Of a DNA stretch of 35,448 nt, positions 7,822 to 16,303 are shown piece after piece. Source of the DNA: Candidatus Scybalocola fimicaballi (GTDB lineage Bacteria > Bacteroidota > Bacteroidia > Bacteroidales > Paludibacteraceae); contig DCIP01000027.1 in NCBI GenBank assembly GCA_002317115.1, positions 22,315 to 57,762 on the forward strand. Reading direction: 5' to 3'. Position 1 is the stretch's first letter. Every line of letters begins with the position of its first letter. A model generated the notes under the pieces. It saw nothing but the letters and a program-made list of their open reading frames with translations. It made no database searches and had not been told where the DNA came from. Both the position numbers and the translations under genes were made by a program.

Positions 7822-10800
7822 TTACTCCTTAATCAACTTCTGTGATTCGCCTGAAAGAGTCTTTAACAAATATACTCCTGTCGGTAGTTTTGTACCAATC
7901 AAAGAACCTGCTTCGACGCTACCATTCTCCAATTTAGCACCAACGGCGTTGTAAATCTCATACTCACAATCACGTAAGATTATCCAAGATTCTCTTGTAG
8001 GATTTGGAGAGACAAGTTCAAGATTAATATTTGAAACATTATCTACACCCTGAGTCTCACTGATAGTAAGTTTTGATTTTGAAAATGCATAGGCATCTTC
8101 AGCGTCGACAACCACCACATTATTGACATCTTCTAACGAAGCATCTTCTTTAACCTTTACCTTGAATGAAATCTTATACTCCTCAGCAGGCATTAATGAT
8201 GACTGCCATACAATTAACGTTCTGCCATCTTCTACTTTTTCTGCCTTTAGAGTTGCAATCTTATCTAATGGAGATTCACTTGTGAACTCCACAAACTCAA
8301 GTTCTGCAGGCAATGTGTCATAAAGAGTAACATTCTCAAGATCATGTCCTACATTAGGAATGTTTCCCTGTACAAGTCGCCACACATATCCATCAAACTC
8401 CTCTACAGCAATATTTGAGTATACATGATCTGCAGATTCACATACAGAAGGAACGTAACCATTGCTAATTTCTGTCTTATCAGGATTTCCATATTCTACA
8501 TATCGTGGAGCAACAGGATAATACAAATCACGATGGCCAGCATTACTATCCGGATCATACGAAAAATAATTTGTATAATCCAAATCTCCATAACTAGGAT
8601 GATGTAGCAGTACTTCCACTCTTAATGGTATAGTCACTCCTTCATGAATACGTCTATCCAAAAAACCAGCGAAATTACTTAAATGAGCTGTTGTTGTTGA
8701 CAATACACTGTCAAATTGCATAACGACTCTATACAATTCCTTTCCTGGATATTGCGAAATTGTATCAACTGACACTAACAATTTAGCATAATTATCACTA
8801 CCACCTTCATAACCAATTGTTTGATCCAATAGAATTTCATTCGTATAATAAGAGACGCGATAATTACCCAAATTGATAAGAGGTTCTGCAGCGTCATTCC
8901 ACAAACGCATATAAAGATTCATATTGCTTCTTTCAGCAGTGGATGCAACAGACACAGCAACATCTTTTCGACCTCCAACAACTTTCGTAGTATCAACATT
9001 AGCGAATGAGATAGTGTACTCAACCTCTTCTCCTGGCTCAACAATGTTTTTGCTTACTTCTGTAGTGACTTTCAATTTATTCGGCAATACTGTAATAGAA
9101 TTCACCTCATAAGTAGCAGTCACATTGTTAGGATAAGCATCCGCAGTAGCGACAACATCATCATAAGAAAGAGTTGAGATTGAACTATACATACCCTCTG
9201 CATCCTCTTTTGCCTTAATAGTATAAGAGACACGGCCTTGCGTTTTGTCAAGGTGATCATATATTCTTCCGCCGACTCTGTTCAACGAGAAAGTGATTGT
9301 ATGTTCTGCAGGGTCATAAACGCCATCATTGTCAGCAGAAACAAATTCAAATCCTTCAGGAAGTTTTTCTGTTATCACAAATTCTTCGGAATACTCTGAT
9401 CCATAGTTGCGATAATCAAGCAAGAATGTCACATTATCTCCAGGATAACAAACAGTCTTACCATCTTTGATAGATTTATAAAGACGGATATTAACCTCTG
9501 GTTTGATATCAGAAGGAGCAAAGAAGTTACCTGTAGCGCAAAGCATGCCATACAATCTAAACCATCCATGAAAATAATAAGGAATACTATCCTCTCTATA
9601 ATCCCACTCTATCTGACAACGACGGTAAAGTTTTGCTGTTAGATCTAAATCTTCTGCACCAACCGCAGCTCCAGTCGATACACCTGGCACCCAATTCATT
9701 ACATAAATTGACTTGGAATCATCGGCTGAACCATCAGGTTGAACATCCCAACTCAACACATCCGTACCGTCAAAAGAGGCTTCGCTTCCTGCAAATTCAA
9801 CACAATTCGCGCCAGTCCATTTTTGAGGAGCCGCACAATATGCTGCAGCTCGTTTGCATACGGTCTGTTCATAAGTGTTTGGTTTATCTTCTACTTGATG
9901 AGTCTCTGGATTCCAAGTGAAATTTGGATTTCCATGCCAAATATAATTCAAAGAAGTTCTCCATACACTGCGAAATCTTCCACCTTGGTTTCCTGACTTG
10001 AGAGTAACTGTGTTGTCGTCGTTGATTGTGTATTCTTCTGCGTATGGGAGGTACTTGTCGTCCTGCTCAAGCCAGTTGCCCATAATCCAATCTGAAGATG
10101 CTGTGGCTCTAAGGAACTGTCTTTTAAGCCATTCCTTGTCTGATTCTGTGTTGATCTCATCTAAAAGTTTATAAAACTCGTAATAGTAGGCTGGAGCAAG
10201 ATAATCAGCATGACTGTAGGAAGGTGTACCTGCGTACTCTGGGATCAATGTCGCTCCATCATATTCAGTTTTGTTCTCAGTAGCCCAATCAGTCACTTCT
10301 ACCCAAGTGTTTCCATTTTTAGGATAACCATCCAAACCGATGTTCCCAGATGTCACTCTCGTCGGAGTTTCATTCTTGAATCGCTCTTTGTAAATTTCGG
10401 CTAAGCCCGATACGACATCAATCAACTCTTTCTTGTATGAAATAGCATCTCCATTGAATGCAGTATGTCCACTGTCGTCACCCCATTGCTTCCACGCAAT
10501 ATAAAGGGCAAGTGCGATATCCCAATCTCCATCTGCTGCGGAAGAGTTTATTAGCTGGTCTCCCAAATTGTTGTATCCATATTCGGATTCACCTACAGGT
10601 TCGCCATCAAGATATCTTACTTGGTTAGCTCGTCTAATATCATGGATTCTCATCCATAGTCCATCAAATGATACCTTATCGCCCATATAAGCGGCAGCAA
10701 GAAGAGAATAGCCATCGCCTTCTGAGCAATCGTAAGGGCATCCAATATTTCCTTGAATATACTTTACACCGTCGCACTCATCTCCTGTGTATTCCCATTC

Positions 10801-11028
10801 GTTAGCAAATAGCTGATATGCTCCACGAATATCTTTCTCCATTTCCGCATGAGTGATTCCCTCATATTGCTTCATTCCAAGATTGATTCCTGTCTTGTAC
10901 GACTTAAACTGTGGAAACGGGTATGCAGGCATCCCTGAATTTATATTAACAGGCACTTTAGCTGACATCGAAGTTGCCAAAAGCATACCTGAAAATAAGC
11001 CCAATAGACATTTTTTATTTATAACCAT
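7822..11028 (-). CDS. Secreted glycoside hydrolase family 8 enzyme with T9SS C-terminal sorting domain
   Basis: A 1068-residue multidomain protein. The ATG at 11028 is chosen over one 54 bp upstream because it begins a signal peptide ending in SMSA (residue 23). Residues of about 45-470 form a GH8 catalytic domain: CSEGDGYSLLAAAYMGD carries the likely general acid Glu103, and A164-W182 (AADGDWDIA...WKQW) nearly matches the GH8 signature with Asp166. Residues of about 550-1000 hold three DUF11/CARDB-like beta-sandwich segments, for example PGDNVTFLLDYRNYGSEYSE, PGEEVEYTISFANVD and LYDTLPAELEFVEF. The last 65 residues (SPNPTRESW to the end, with PTGVYLLKT) are a type A T9SS sorting domain. GH8 members cleave beta-1,4-glucan, xylan, mixed-linkage glucan or chitosan; the substrate cannot be told here. 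The protein is probably surface-attached or released. Repeats C and D flank the gene. Confidence 0.85.
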   Translation of the reverse strand: MVINKKCLLGLFSGMLLATSMSAKVPVNINSGMPAYPFPQFKSYKTGINLGMKQYEGITHAEMEKDIRGAYQLFANEWEYTGDECDGVKYIQGNIGCPYDCSEGDGYSLLAAAYMGDKVSFDGLWMRIHDIRRANQVRYLDGEPVGESEYGYNNLGDQLINSSAADGDWDIALALYIAWKQWGDDSGHTAFNGDAISYKKELIDVVSGLAEIYKERFKNETPTRVTSGNIGLDGYPKNGNTWVEVTDWATENKTEYDGATLIPEYAGTPSYSHADYLAPAYYYEFYKLLDEINTESDKEWLKRQFLRATASSDWIMGNWLEQDDKYLPYAEEYTINDDNTVTLKSGNQGGRFRSVWRTSLNYIWHGNPNFTWNPETHQVEDKPNTYEQTVCKRAAAYCAAPQKWTGANCVEFAGSEASFDGTDVLSWDVQPDGSADDSKSIYVMNWVPGVSTGAAVGAEDLDLTAKLYRRCQIEWDYREDSIPYYFHGWFRLYGMLCATGNFFAPSDIKPEVNIRLYKSIKDGKTVCYPGDNVTFLLDYRNYGSEYSEEFVITEKLPEGFEFVSADNDGVYDPAEHTITFSLNRVGGRIYDHLDKTQGRVSYTIKAKEDAEGMYSSISTLSYDDVVATADAYPNNVTATYEVNSITVLPNKLKVTTEVSKNIVEPGEEVEYTISFANVDTTKVVGGRKDVAVSVASTAERSNMNLYMRLWNDAAEPLINLGNYRVSYYTNEILLDQTIGYEGGSDNYAKLLVSVDTISQYPGKELYRVVMQFDSVLSTTTAHLSNFAGFLDRRIHEGVTIPLRVEVLLHHPSYGDLDYTNYFSYDPDSNAGHRDLYYPVAPRYVEYGNPDKTEISNGYVPSVCESADHVYSNIAVEEFDGYVWRLVQGNIPNVGHDLENVTLYDTLPAELEFVEFTSESPLDKIATLKAEKVEDGRTLIVWQSSLMPAEEYKISFKVKVKEDASLEDVNNVVVVDAEDAYAFSKSKLTISETQGVDNVSNINLELVSPNPTRESWIILRDCEYEIYNAVGAKLENGSVEAGSLIGTKLPTGVYLLKTLSGESQKLIKE

Positions 11029-11048
11029 AAATTTTGTTTTGATTTTTG

Positions 11049-11083
11049 CAAAAATATGGAATTGCAAAAACATATAAAACAAA
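11049..11083 (-). promoter_or_regulatory. Candidate GH8 gene promoter
   Basis: The minus strand has TTTG (11080-11083), a 23-bp spacer, then TATTTTTG (11049-11056), matching the TTTG and TAnnTTTG boxes of Bacteroidetes promoters. It ends 20 bp before the start codon at 11028. Confidence 0.55.
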
Positions 11084-11125
11084 GCAAAATAATTTTTTTC
11101 TTATGTACTATTAACTAATGTTAAT

Positions 11126-11200
11126 CCATATCCAGTTAATCTATTTTTCACTTATAAAAGTCGCAGACTTTCTCAGTGTACTTTGTATCTCCGTGGTGAT
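11126..11200 (+). repeat. Dispersed repeat copy D (diverged)
   Basis: This segment carries AAAAGTCGCAGACTTTCTC followed by AGTGTACTTTGTATCTCCGTGGTGAT. It is a diverged copy of the repeat at 6021-6070, 7490-7539 and 7696-7746, in the same orientation. It lies upstream of the GH8 gene, so copies C and D bracket that gene. It falls in the 389-bp gap between the GH8 start and aqpZ, which otherwise holds only the GH8 promoter, the inverted repeat at 11245 and the aqpZ terminator. Confidence 0.65.
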
Positions 11201-11244
11201 TTATAGCACCGCTTTGATGTTTGTTGATAAAACGGAAATGTAAG

Positions 11245-11326
11245 ATTCCGTGAAATATAAAGCTAAAAAGTGCTTATATTTCACGGAATATGGCAAAAAT
11301 TATGAGATTCCGTGAATTATAAAGGC
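11245..11326. repeat. ATTCCGTGAAATATAA inverted repeat plus third copy, no gene attached
   Basis: ATTCCGTGAAATATAAAGC (11245-11263) is mirrored by its complement at 11272-11289 (one bulged base), with an 8-nt spacer. A third, directly oriented copy (ATTCCGTGAATTATAAAGG) starts at 11307. The arm-spacer-arm plan and the 8-nt spacer match those of the ATPase-associated repeat at 7399-7456, but the motif sequence differs. Confidence 0.75.
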
Positions 11327-11368
11327 ATTTTTGTTGTTTTGCACAAAATAGATGGATATTAAAGCACA

Positions 11369-11396
11369 AAAGGCTGCCTCGTTTGAGACAGCCTTT
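11369..11396 (-). terminator. Terminator of aqpZ
   Basis: Stem AAAGGCTG...CTC with GAG...CAGCCTTT around a GTTT loop, with one internal mismatch. It lies 22 bp past the aqpZ stop on the minus strand and is followed by T-containing sequence (TTTTGTGCTTT). Confidence 0.75.
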
Positions 11397-11417
11397 GTTG
11401 TGATTGTTATAATCAGA

Positions 11418-12122
11418 TTAGTCTTCCTTACCGCAGCTACCTGAGATGCAGTTGTAAACAACTGATGCAATTGCTCCACCGATGAATGGGCCAACGATGA
11501 AGATCCAAACCTGCTCCAATGCGGCACCACCCTCAAAGATTGCAGGTGCGATTGAACGAGCTGGGTTAACAGATGTTCCTGTGAAACGGATACATGCCAA
11601 GTGAACAAGAATTAGAGACAAACCGATTGCAAGTCCTGCAAGGTTGCCTGCACCCTTCTTTGAATCTGTAGAGAATAGAACAACAGATACAAATACAAAT
11701 GTGAAGATGATCTCAGCAAGTAGACCACCAACGATAGAAACTCCATCCTGACATGCGTTTGCTCCTGTTCCTGCAAGACCATCAACATTTGAAGTCAATG
11801 CGAAAAGAAGACCGCTTCCGATGAATGCTCCGATTGTCTGGAATGCCATGTACATACCTGCATCCTTACCTGACATACGCTTTGACATAAAGCAAGCAAG
11901 TGTGATTGCTGGATTGATGTGGCAACCGCTGATTCCGCCAATAGCGTAAGCCATTGCTACAACTGCCAAACCGAATGCGATTGATGTTCCTACTACTGAA
12001 GCTGCGTTTACTACGTGTAGACCAGCACAGTTAGATGAACAACCTAGTGCTACTGCAGCACCACATCCCATTAGAACTAGCACCATTGTGCCTAGCATCT
12101 CTGCTAAATACTCTTTTTTCAT
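11418..12122 (-). CDS. aqpZ: Aquaporin Z-type water channel
   Basis: A 234-residue inner-membrane protein of the major intrinsic protein family, with six transmembrane helices and two half-helices. Both NPA boxes are present: HINPAIT (NPA 70-72) and SVNPARS (NPA 186-188). The aromatic/arginine filter of water-selective AqpZ is complete: Phe50, His174, Thr183 and Arg189. This predicts water rather than glycerol transport. The cytoplasmic C-terminus is Cys/Gly-rich. It is a single gene with its own terminator and is separated from the upstream argF' by a GC-rich repeat, so it is probably expressed on its own; no good -7 box was seen. Confidence 0.92.
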   Translation of the reverse strand: MKKEYLAEMLGTMVLVLMGCGAAVALGCSSNCAGLHVVNAASVVGTSIAFGLAVVAMAYAIGGISGCHINPAITLACFMSKRMSGKDAGMYMAFQTIGAFIGSGLLFALTSNVDGLAGTGANACQDGVSIVGGLLAEIIFTFVFVSVVLFSTDSKKGAGNLAGLAIGLSLILVHLACIRFTGTSVNPARSIAPAIFEGGAALEQVWIFIVGPFIGGAIASVVYNCISGSCGKED

Positions 12123-12180
12123 GCCCTTTTTGATTTTTTATTAATTAAGTTTATAAATTATTTTAAGTCCTAATTTTTAC

Positions 12181-12241
12181 GCTCGCCCTTACGGGCTCGC
12201 ATAGACAGGCGGTTTAGGGCTTCGCCCTTAATAATCCTTTT
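12181..12241 (+). repeat. GC-rich double-hairpin repeat, copy 2
   Basis: GCTCGCCC-TTAC-GGGCTCGC followed, after 13 bp, by TTTAGGGC-TTC-GCCCTTAA and TAATCCTTTT. It has the same plan and orientation as copies 1 and 3. It lies between aqpZ and argF'. Confidence 0.85.
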
Positions 12242-12244
12242 AAT

Positions 12245-12270
12245 GAGGGCATCTTATTATCAATGCCCTC
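12245..12270 (-). terminator. Hairpin after argF', possible terminator
   Basis: Perfect 8-bp stem GAGGGCAT/ATGCCCTC with a 10-nt loop, 7 bp past the argF' stop. No long T-run follows on the minus strand, so it may instead be a 3' end stabiliser. Confidence 0.5.
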
Positions 12271-12277
12271 TTAAATA

Positions 12278-13234
12278 TTAGAATTCAGTTTCCAAAATTC
12301 TCTTCAAAACCACCTCAGCTGAGATCTCTCTGTTGGCAGCCTCTGGGATAACCAATGAGCGTGGGCTCTCGATCACGTCGTCTGAAACGATCATGTTACG
12401 ACGGACTGGCAAACAGTGCATGAAGTGTCCGTTGTTTGTCAACGCCATCTTCTCTGTTGTGATTGTCCACGACATATCCTTGCTCAAAATCTGTCCGTAG
12501 TTAGGATCCTGGTATGCACTCCAGTTTTTAGCATATACGAAGTCAGCTCCGGCAAGTGCCTTGTCCTGATCGTACTCTACCTTTGCTCCTCTAACGAACT
12601 GCTCTGCCAACTCGTATCCCTTTGGATGTGTGATGACGAAATCAACATCTGCCTCATTCATGAAATCAGCGAATGAGTTTGGGACAGCCTGTGGAAGTGC
12701 TTTTGGATGTGGAGCCCAAGTCAACACAACCTTTGGACGCTTAACCTCCTTAAACTCCTCGATTGTGATTAGATCTGCGAATGCCTGTAGTGGGTGACAA
12801 GTTGCTGACTCCATTGAGAAAACTGGCTTTCCAGAGTATTTGATAAACTGGTTGATGATTGTCTCCTCGTAGTCGAATTTCTTGCTCTCAAAACGTGCGA
12901 AACTTCTTACTCCGATGATATCGCAGAATGAAGCCATAACAGGGATAGCCTCAAGCAAGTGCTCGCTTTTGTCTCCATCCATTATCACACCACGCTCTGT
13001 CTCAAGCTTCCATGCTCCCTGGTTTACATCCAACACCATTGTGTTCATTCCAAGGTTCATACCTGCTTTCTGTGTAGACAAACGAGTACGCAAACTGTTG
13101 TTGAAGAATACCATTAGCAATGTCTTGTTCTTTCCAAGATGCTGGTATCCGAATCTGTTCTTCTTTACCTCCAATGCCTCCTTAACGGCTGCGTTCAAAT
13201 CGCCAAGATCCTTGACTCCTGTATAATATCTCAT
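12278..13234 (-). CDS. argF': N-succinylornithine (acetylornithine-like) carbamoyltransferase
   Basis: A 318-residue member of the transcarbamylase family, acting in arginine synthesis on an N-acylated ornithine, as in Bacteroides. The carbamoyl-phosphate site (NNSLRTR, 45-51), the HPLQ motif (147-150) and the HCLPVRR motif (273-279) are intact. The sequence is close to the Bacteroides fragilis enzyme as I remember it. Residue 90, which decides between acetyl- and succinylornithine in published mutational work, is Ser (GDKSEH). Bacteroides has Pro and Xanthomonas has Glu; Ser is reported to favour succinylornithine. The gene follows proA, an arrangement seen in Bacteroides, but a 193-bp repeat-filled spacer separates the two. 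Confidence 0.88.
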   Translation of the reverse strand: MRYYTGVKDLGDLNAAVKEALEVKKNRFGYQHLGKNKTLLMVFFNNSLRTRLSTQKAGMNLGMNTMVLDVNQGAWKLETERGVIMDGDKSEHLLEAIPVMASFCDIIGVRSFARFESKKFDYEETIINQFIKYSGKPVFSMESATCHPLQAFADLITIEEFKEVKRPKVVLTWAPHPKALPQAVPNSFADFMNEADVDFVITHPKGYELAEQFVRGAKVEYDQDKALAGADFVYAKNWSAYQDPNYGQILSKDMSWTITTEKMALTNNGHFMHCLPVRRNMIVSDDVIESPRSLVIPEAANREISAEVVLKRILETEF

Positions 13235-13242
13235 CTTTTTTA

Positions 13243-13277
13243 AAATTAGAAATGTGAAATGCGAAATACGAAATTAT
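13243..13277 (+). repeat. Five-heptamer array upstream of argF'
   Basis: Units AAATTAG, AAATGTG, AAATGCG, AAATACG, AAATTAT (plus-strand reading) make exactly 35 bp. The array begins 8 bp before the argF' start codon. Confidence 0.8.
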
Positions 13278-13319
13278 AGTGTCGCAGTTTGCATTTTTTA
13301 TCAATGTCTTTGTTGTTTT

Positions 13320-13385
13320 GCTCGCCCTTGCGGGCTCGCAAAGAGGGTGGGGTTAGGGCGTTCCGCCCTTAACAATCCTCATTTT
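13320..13385 (+). repeat. GC-rich double-hairpin repeat, copy 3
   Basis: GCTCGCCC-TTGC-GGGCTCGC, then TTAGGGCG-TTC-CGCCCTTAA and CAATCCTCATTTT. From the second hairpin to the end it is identical to copy 1. It sits between proA and argF'. The proA stop codon itself lies in two heptamers (TGCATTT, AGCATTT at 13416-13429). Confidence 0.85.
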
Positions 13386-13427
13386 GACCAATTGCAATAT
13401 AGTTGCCTAATTAATTGCATTTAGCAT

Positions 13428-14672
13428 TTACTTTCTTACTTGTCCGTTTCCTTCTATAATCCACTTGTAGGTAGTGATTTCCTCAAGTGCCATAGGTCCA
13501 CGGGCATGAAGCTTCTGAGTGGAGATTCCGATCTCAGCACCTAGGCCGAACTGAGCTCCGTCAGTGAAGCTTGTTGGTGCATTCTGGTAGACGCAGGCTG
13601 CATCCACCATCTGGATGTATTTAGCCAACGCTGCTGCATCCTCACTGATGATTGCCTCAGAGTGCTTAGACGAATATGTGCTGACGTGGTCAATTGCACC
13701 GTCGATGCTATCAACTGTCTTGATTGCCATCTTATAGTCCTGGAACTCACAACCGAAATCATCTGGTGTAGCGTGGTTCTTCAACTCTGCTGGATACTGC
13801 TTCAATGCTGCAAACGAAGCGTCGTCGCAATATAGCTTCACATTGCTTGCTGCGAGTGGTGCGCAAAGAGCATCGATGTCGTTCAAGCGATCCTTGTGGA
13901 TGATCAGGCAGTCAAGCGCGTTGCAGACACTCACACGACGTGTCTTTCCATTGTTGACGATTGCCTTGCCTTTCTCCAAATCACCTGCTTTGTCGAAATA
14001 TGTGTGAACCACTCCGGCTCCTGTCTCGATGACGTTTACCTTTGCGTTCTCTCTTACGAACTTGATCAAACCTGCGCTTCCACGTGGGATAAGCAAGTCG
14101 ACGTAATCGCGTGCTGCAAGCAAATCGGCTGTGGCCTCACGTCCGGCTGGCATAAGTGCCACGATATCTGGATTTACGTTGTGCTGCTTCAACACATTGT
14201 GGATGACATTGACGATGGCTGTGTTGCTATCGAAAGCATCTGTACCTCCCTTTAACACACATGCGTTACCTGACTTCAAACATAGACTGAAGACGTCGAA
14301 TGTCACGTTTGGACGAGCCTCATAGATGATTCCAATCACTCCGAATGGCACACTCACACGTTTGATCTTCAAACCGTTGGGAAGTGTGTTCTCTTTAGAT
14401 GATTTGCCAAGTGGAGAAGGTAGGGTAGCGACGTTACGGATGTCTGATGCAATTCCGTCGATACGCTCCTTAGTCAATTTCAAACGATCGTACATTGGGT
14501 TGGCTGGATCCATTTTTGCCAAGTCTTTCTCGTTGGCAGCTAGAATATCCGCACAGTTGCTTTCTGCAGCGTCTGCCAAAGCACGAAGAATCTCGTTGAT
14601 TTTATTCTCGGATAGAAGGTTCAATTCAGCTGAGGCCTTCTGTACCTTTTTGAAAATATCTATATTGCTCAT
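13428..14672 (-). CDS. proA: Glutamate-5-semialdehyde dehydrogenase (gamma-glutamyl phosphate reductase)
   Basis: A 414-residue NADPH-dependent enzyme that reduces gamma-glutamyl phosphate to glutamate semialdehyde, the second step of proline synthesis. It belongs to the aldehyde dehydrogenase superfamily. Landmarks are [16 protein letters not shown] (109-124), the cofactor-site LKGGTDA (140-146), RGSAGLI (197-203) and the catalytic Cys250 in VSVCNALD. Length is standard. proB is not adjacent, although it often is in Bacteroides. The upstream neighbour is the OstA-like gene, 55 bp away behind a heptamer array, so read-through from the chaperone operon is possible. Confidence 0.93.
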   Translation of the reverse strand: MSNIDIFKKVQKASAELNLLSENKINEILRALADAAESNCADILAANEKDLAKMDPANPMYDRLKLTKERIDGIASDIRNVATLPSPLGKSSKENTLPNGLKIKRVSVPFGVIGIIYEARPNVTFDVFSLCLKSGNACVLKGGTDAFDSNTAIVNVIHNVLKQHNVNPDIVALMPAGREATADLLAARDYVDLLIPRGSAGLIKFVRENAKVNVIETGAGVVHTYFDKAGDLEKGKAIVNNGKTRRVSVCNALDCLIIHKDRLNDIDALCAPLAASNVKLYCDDASFAALKQYPAELKNHATPDDFGCEFQDYKMAIKTVDSIDGAIDHVSTYSSKHSEAIISEDAAALAKYIQMVDAACVYQNAPTSFTDGAQFGLGAEIGISTQKLHARGPMALEEITTYKWIIEGNGQVRK

Positions 14673-14680
14673 GTATGATT

Positions 14681-14715
14681 AATAGTTAAAAATTAAGAGT
14701 TAATAGTTAAGAGTT
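14681..14715 (+). repeat. Five-heptamer array between ostA-like gene and proA
   Basis: Units AATAGTT, AAAAATT, AAGAGTT, AATAGTT, AAGAGTT make exactly 35 bp. The array begins 8 bp before the proA start, matching the placement of the array upstream of argF'. Confidence 0.8.
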
Positions 14716-14727
14716 GACTCTCAATCA

Positions 14728-16284
14728 TTAACGGTTTCGTTTATTTCTGTCGTCAACGTCAACTTTCACGCTAGTTTCCCATTTGAAGATATCATCCTTG
14801 CACAAAGGTCTTTCTACCTCTCTCCAGTTGAATCCTCTCAACTTTTTCTCTTTCTCTGGAATGTTTCCTGGCGGATACATCTTGCCTTTGGAGTCTGGTG
14901 TCATTTTGATTTTTTCCATCTTCTGGTTGTGCAAGAAGATAGTCAACATCTGTCCTTCACATCTGTTGATACCAATCAATTTGTTGTATTCGTCTTGCGC
15001 GTAGTAGACGGACATCGCATTGCCCATCATGTCAAGATGGTCGAGATAACTTTTGTGGAAATATCCCTTTGCTTCACGTCCGTTAAGCTGGTCATAGCAG
15101 TCAATAGCTTGCTGTTGGATCACGAATGCATTTCCTTGAATATGCATCCAGTTCGGCTTATTATCTTTAGTGAAGATTTTGATTGTGTCTCCTGTAATCT
15201 GGCTTTCATCGGCCCACAAAACAGGATTTCCATCCAATCGAATCAAAGAGTCCAACTCTATATATGTCATTGAATCTCCCTTGGCTTGCATGTCATTGCT
15301 GAAAAGCTTCACATGGTGGAATGCAAATAGTTCTCTCTTTGTAGTGTCGATGGTAGACTGGCGATATTTGATGGTGTCTCCATGCACAAATAGTGTGTCG
15401 TCTGGGTTTGAGTAATCCATCATACATGCCTTGCCTACGACGATTCCTTTGTTAGGATTGTTTTGCATCCAAGCGTAATCACCAGAAAAACCGGTATGAG
15501 AAGAGTCGTCGAGAGCCAATGCGTCGCCCCACATTTCAACTATATTCGTCATGCTTGAGAAATAGATGGAGTCGGCCGTCATCTTCGATCCGTTTTTGCT
15601 TGTCAAGACGGAATGGTTGTATAAACGACCATATCTGTCAACAGTGTTGGTCCAAGCGTGAGTTGTCTCAATCGTGTAGTCTGTGTGGTAGATTGTAGAC
15701 GGTCCGAATACGGATGAAATATTCTGCTTCTGATCAAACTTAAGTGAATCGGTAAGAATCTTTGTCTCGCCGCTCAACATTGTAACGTCGCCCTTGAAAA
15801 ATGACACTTTTGTGCTCGGGTAGTAATAGCCCTTCTTTGATACAATATCAAATTGAGGGTCGACGAGATGGCCTCCGTCTGCGTAATATCCGTAGTTGGC
15901 ATCACGATAGAAATCAAGCCAGTCAGTTGTCAGTGTCATGCTGCCGTTTTTTAGCACGGCTCCACCACGCACTTTCATAATTCGTGTGTTGCCATCATAG
16001 TACATCGTGTTGGATGTCATGATCATTGTGTCCTGCACCACACGACAGTTTCCAAATGCGTCAAACGAATTGTTAGTGTCGTAGAAATATGCACTGTCGC
16101 AGTACATCAAAGCATTATCGTGACGGAATCTCACGTTGCCACGCAAAATCTGGTAATCACGTCCGTGCTCCTTGTCGAATGATAGCTCGTCACTATATTC
16201 AAGAATCACGTTGGTCTCCGCCTTTGCTGACATTGCAAAGATGCACAACAGTAAATATATATATGTCTTCTTTAGTAGACTCAT
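14728..16284 (-). CDS. OstA/LptA-like periplasmic protein
   Basis: A 518-residue exported protein with a signal peptide ending in SAKA (residues 1-22). The mature part is built of repeated short beta-strand pairs typical of the OstA/LptA jelly-roll (DSAYFYDTNNSFDAFGNC, TSNTMYYDGNTRIMKVRGGA, DSIYFSSMTNIVEMWGDA, GDTIKIFTKDN). This matches the Bacteroidetes OstA-like family, which is longer than E. coli LptA. A role in carrying lipopolysaccharide across the periplasm is inferred from the fold. The gene is last in an operon with three SurA-like proteins, with a 19-bp gap to the preceding gene. The C-terminal tail is basic (DDRNKRNR). Confidence 0.82.
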   Translation of the reverse strand: MSLLKKTYIYLLLCIFAMSAKAETNVILEYSDELSFDKEHGRDYQILRGNVRFRHDNALMYCDSAYFYDTNNSFDAFGNCRVVQDTMIMTSNTMYYDGNTRIMKVRGGAVLKNGSMTLTTDWLDFYRDANYGYYADGGHLVDPQFDIVSKKGYYYPSTKVSFFKGDVTMLSGETKILTDSLKFDQKQNISSVFGPSTIYHTDYTIETTHAWTNTVDRYGRLYNHSVLTSKNGSKMTADSIYFSSMTNIVEMWGDALALDDSSHTGFSGDYAWMQNNPNKGIVVGKACMMDYSNPDDTLFVHGDTIKYRQSTIDTTKRELFAFHHVKLFSNDMQAKGDSMTYIELDSLIRLDGNPVLWADESQITGDTIKIFTKDNKPNWMHIQGNAFVIQQQAIDCYDQLNGREAKGYFHKSYLDHLDMMGNAMSVYYAQDEYNKLIGINRCEGQMLTIFLHNQKMEKIKMTPDSKGKMYPPGNIPEKEKKLRGFNWREVERPLCKDDIFKWETSVKVDVDDRNKRNR

Positions 16285-16303
16285 TATCTATTATATCGGA
16301 TCT

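Noticed and set aside
11029..11082. Upstream start for the GH8 gene
   Set aside because: It would place the promoter -7 box inside the coding region and put 18 residues before the signal peptide.
11300..11608. 102-codon open frame overlapping the aqpZ 3' end
   Set aside because: Out of frame with the clear aquaporin; runs through the aqpZ terminator.
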